64,000 bases of DNA, taken from assembly GCF_025460835.1 (NCBI RefSeq), contig NZ_JAMXAY010000019.1, forward strand, positions 1 through 64,000, read 5' to 3'. Source of the stretch: Parapedobacter soli. Lineage in GTDB: Bacteria; Bacteroidota; Bacteroidia; Sphingobacteriales; Sphingobacteriaceae. Position 1 is the stretch's first letter. Each line of letters opens with the position of its first letter. Position numbers and translations under genes: made by a program. The notes under the pieces are model-generated. The model had not been told where the DNA came from. It made no database searches and saw only the letters and a list, made by a program, of their open reading frames with translations. This document shows, piece by piece, positions 63,644-64,000 of the stretch.

Positions 63644-64000
63644 TGGAAATAATGCGTAGGTATTACTTGTTTTTTGTGGCGCTGCTATCCGTTGGGAGTG
63701 CAGCGGCCCAGTCCAGTACGGACTCGTTGCACCTCAGTAAGGTTTACGTAACCAGCGGAATGGGGTGGGGGTTTGCATTAGGCGAAACCAGCGATGTGCT
63801 GCAAGCCAAGTTTTCCAATAGCCTGGGGTTGGACATCTCGTTGGCAAACCCTCATTATTTTTTATATCCCTCCTTAGACTTCCTGACATTCCGATACAAC
63901 CAACAGCTGCACGATTCTGATTATGAGTATGATTTGGACCATGGGCGCAGCAACTTCTATAACCTTAATCTGGCGGGTGGTATCCGTAAGCAACTGGATA
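63644..64000 (+). CDS. Exported outer-membrane-like protein, N-terminal part (cut by window edge)
   Basis: The gene begins at ATG 63644 (or ATG 63653) and is still open at the window end, giving 119 residues. The first 23 residues are a signal peptide (RRYYLFFVALLSVGSAAAQ). Alternating beta-type segments follow, such as KVYVTSGMGWGFALG, LGLDISLANPHYFLYPSLDF and FYNLNLAGGIRKQL. This is the pattern of a small outer membrane beta-barrel of Bacteroidetes. It lies 11 bp after wbqC and is probably co-transcribed. Function unknown. Confidence 0.65.

Overview
The window reads as chromosome of a Bacteroidetes bacterium, most likely family Sphingobacteriaceae (a Parapedobacter- or Pedobacter-like organism). 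The reasons are TAnnTTTG-type -7 promoter boxes, few Shine-Dalgarno sequences, DUF6266/DUF5675 proteins, a WbqC protein and Bacteroidetes-style exopolysaccharide genes. The genus is a guess from protein style; no marker gene settles it.

Layout. (1) 0-0.5 kb: an antitoxin-like gene followed by an internally deleted PIN toxin. (2) 0.5-5.1 kb: an AraC-type regulator, a C39-peptidase ABC exporter, a rhomboid-like membrane protein, a 62-residue peptide with a double-glycine leader, and an XRE regulator behind two palindromes. Together these look like a small bacteriocin-type secretion locus. (3) 5.3-7.7 kb: an HTH protein, an 11-bp phased repeat array, and a DUF6266 / DUF5675 / small-membrane-protein cassette. 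(4) 7.9-28.2 kb: a polysaccharide locus. It holds glycosyltransferases, a half-length TolC-like protein, a Wzc-like protein with a degraded kinase domain, a Wzy-like polymerase, two flippases, a glycoside-hydrolase lipoprotein, a beta-helix lipoprotein, and a GMC oxidoreductase with its small subunit. (5) 28.2-55.9 kb: four very large NRPS or NRPS/PKS genes on the minus strand. (6) 56.2-64 kb: a glycosyltransferase, dapA, ligA, a secreted repeat protein, another glycosyltransferase, an LpxL-like acyltransferase, wbqC and the start of an exported protein.

Assembly lines. In transcription order the four synthetases are C-A-MT-T-TE; A-T-KS-AT-ACP-aminotransferase; A-T-KS-AT-ACP-aminotransferase; and C-T-C-A-T-C-A-T-TE. 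Specificity codes read by eye give Thr and Ser for the two hybrid proteins, Gly and Asp for the last protein, and no assignment for the first. The hybrids should extend Thr and Ser with malonate and aminate the beta-keto group, giving 3,4-diamino-5-hydroxy acids (aminostatine-like units). The line has two thioesterases, too few condensation domains to join the two hybrids directly, and a C-T pair with no A domain.

The strongest new signal is regulatory. A palindrome TTTGTAG-N8-CTACAAA occurs eight times, all between 9.2 and 56.2 kb. In five cases its centre lies exactly 62 bp upstream of the centre of a TAnnTTTG box that precedes a gene; in one more it is 61 bp, and in another 72 bp. It precedes polysaccharide genes and three of the four synthetase genes. 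Exopolysaccharide and peptide synthesis therefore look like one co-regulated programme, controlled by an unidentified activator.
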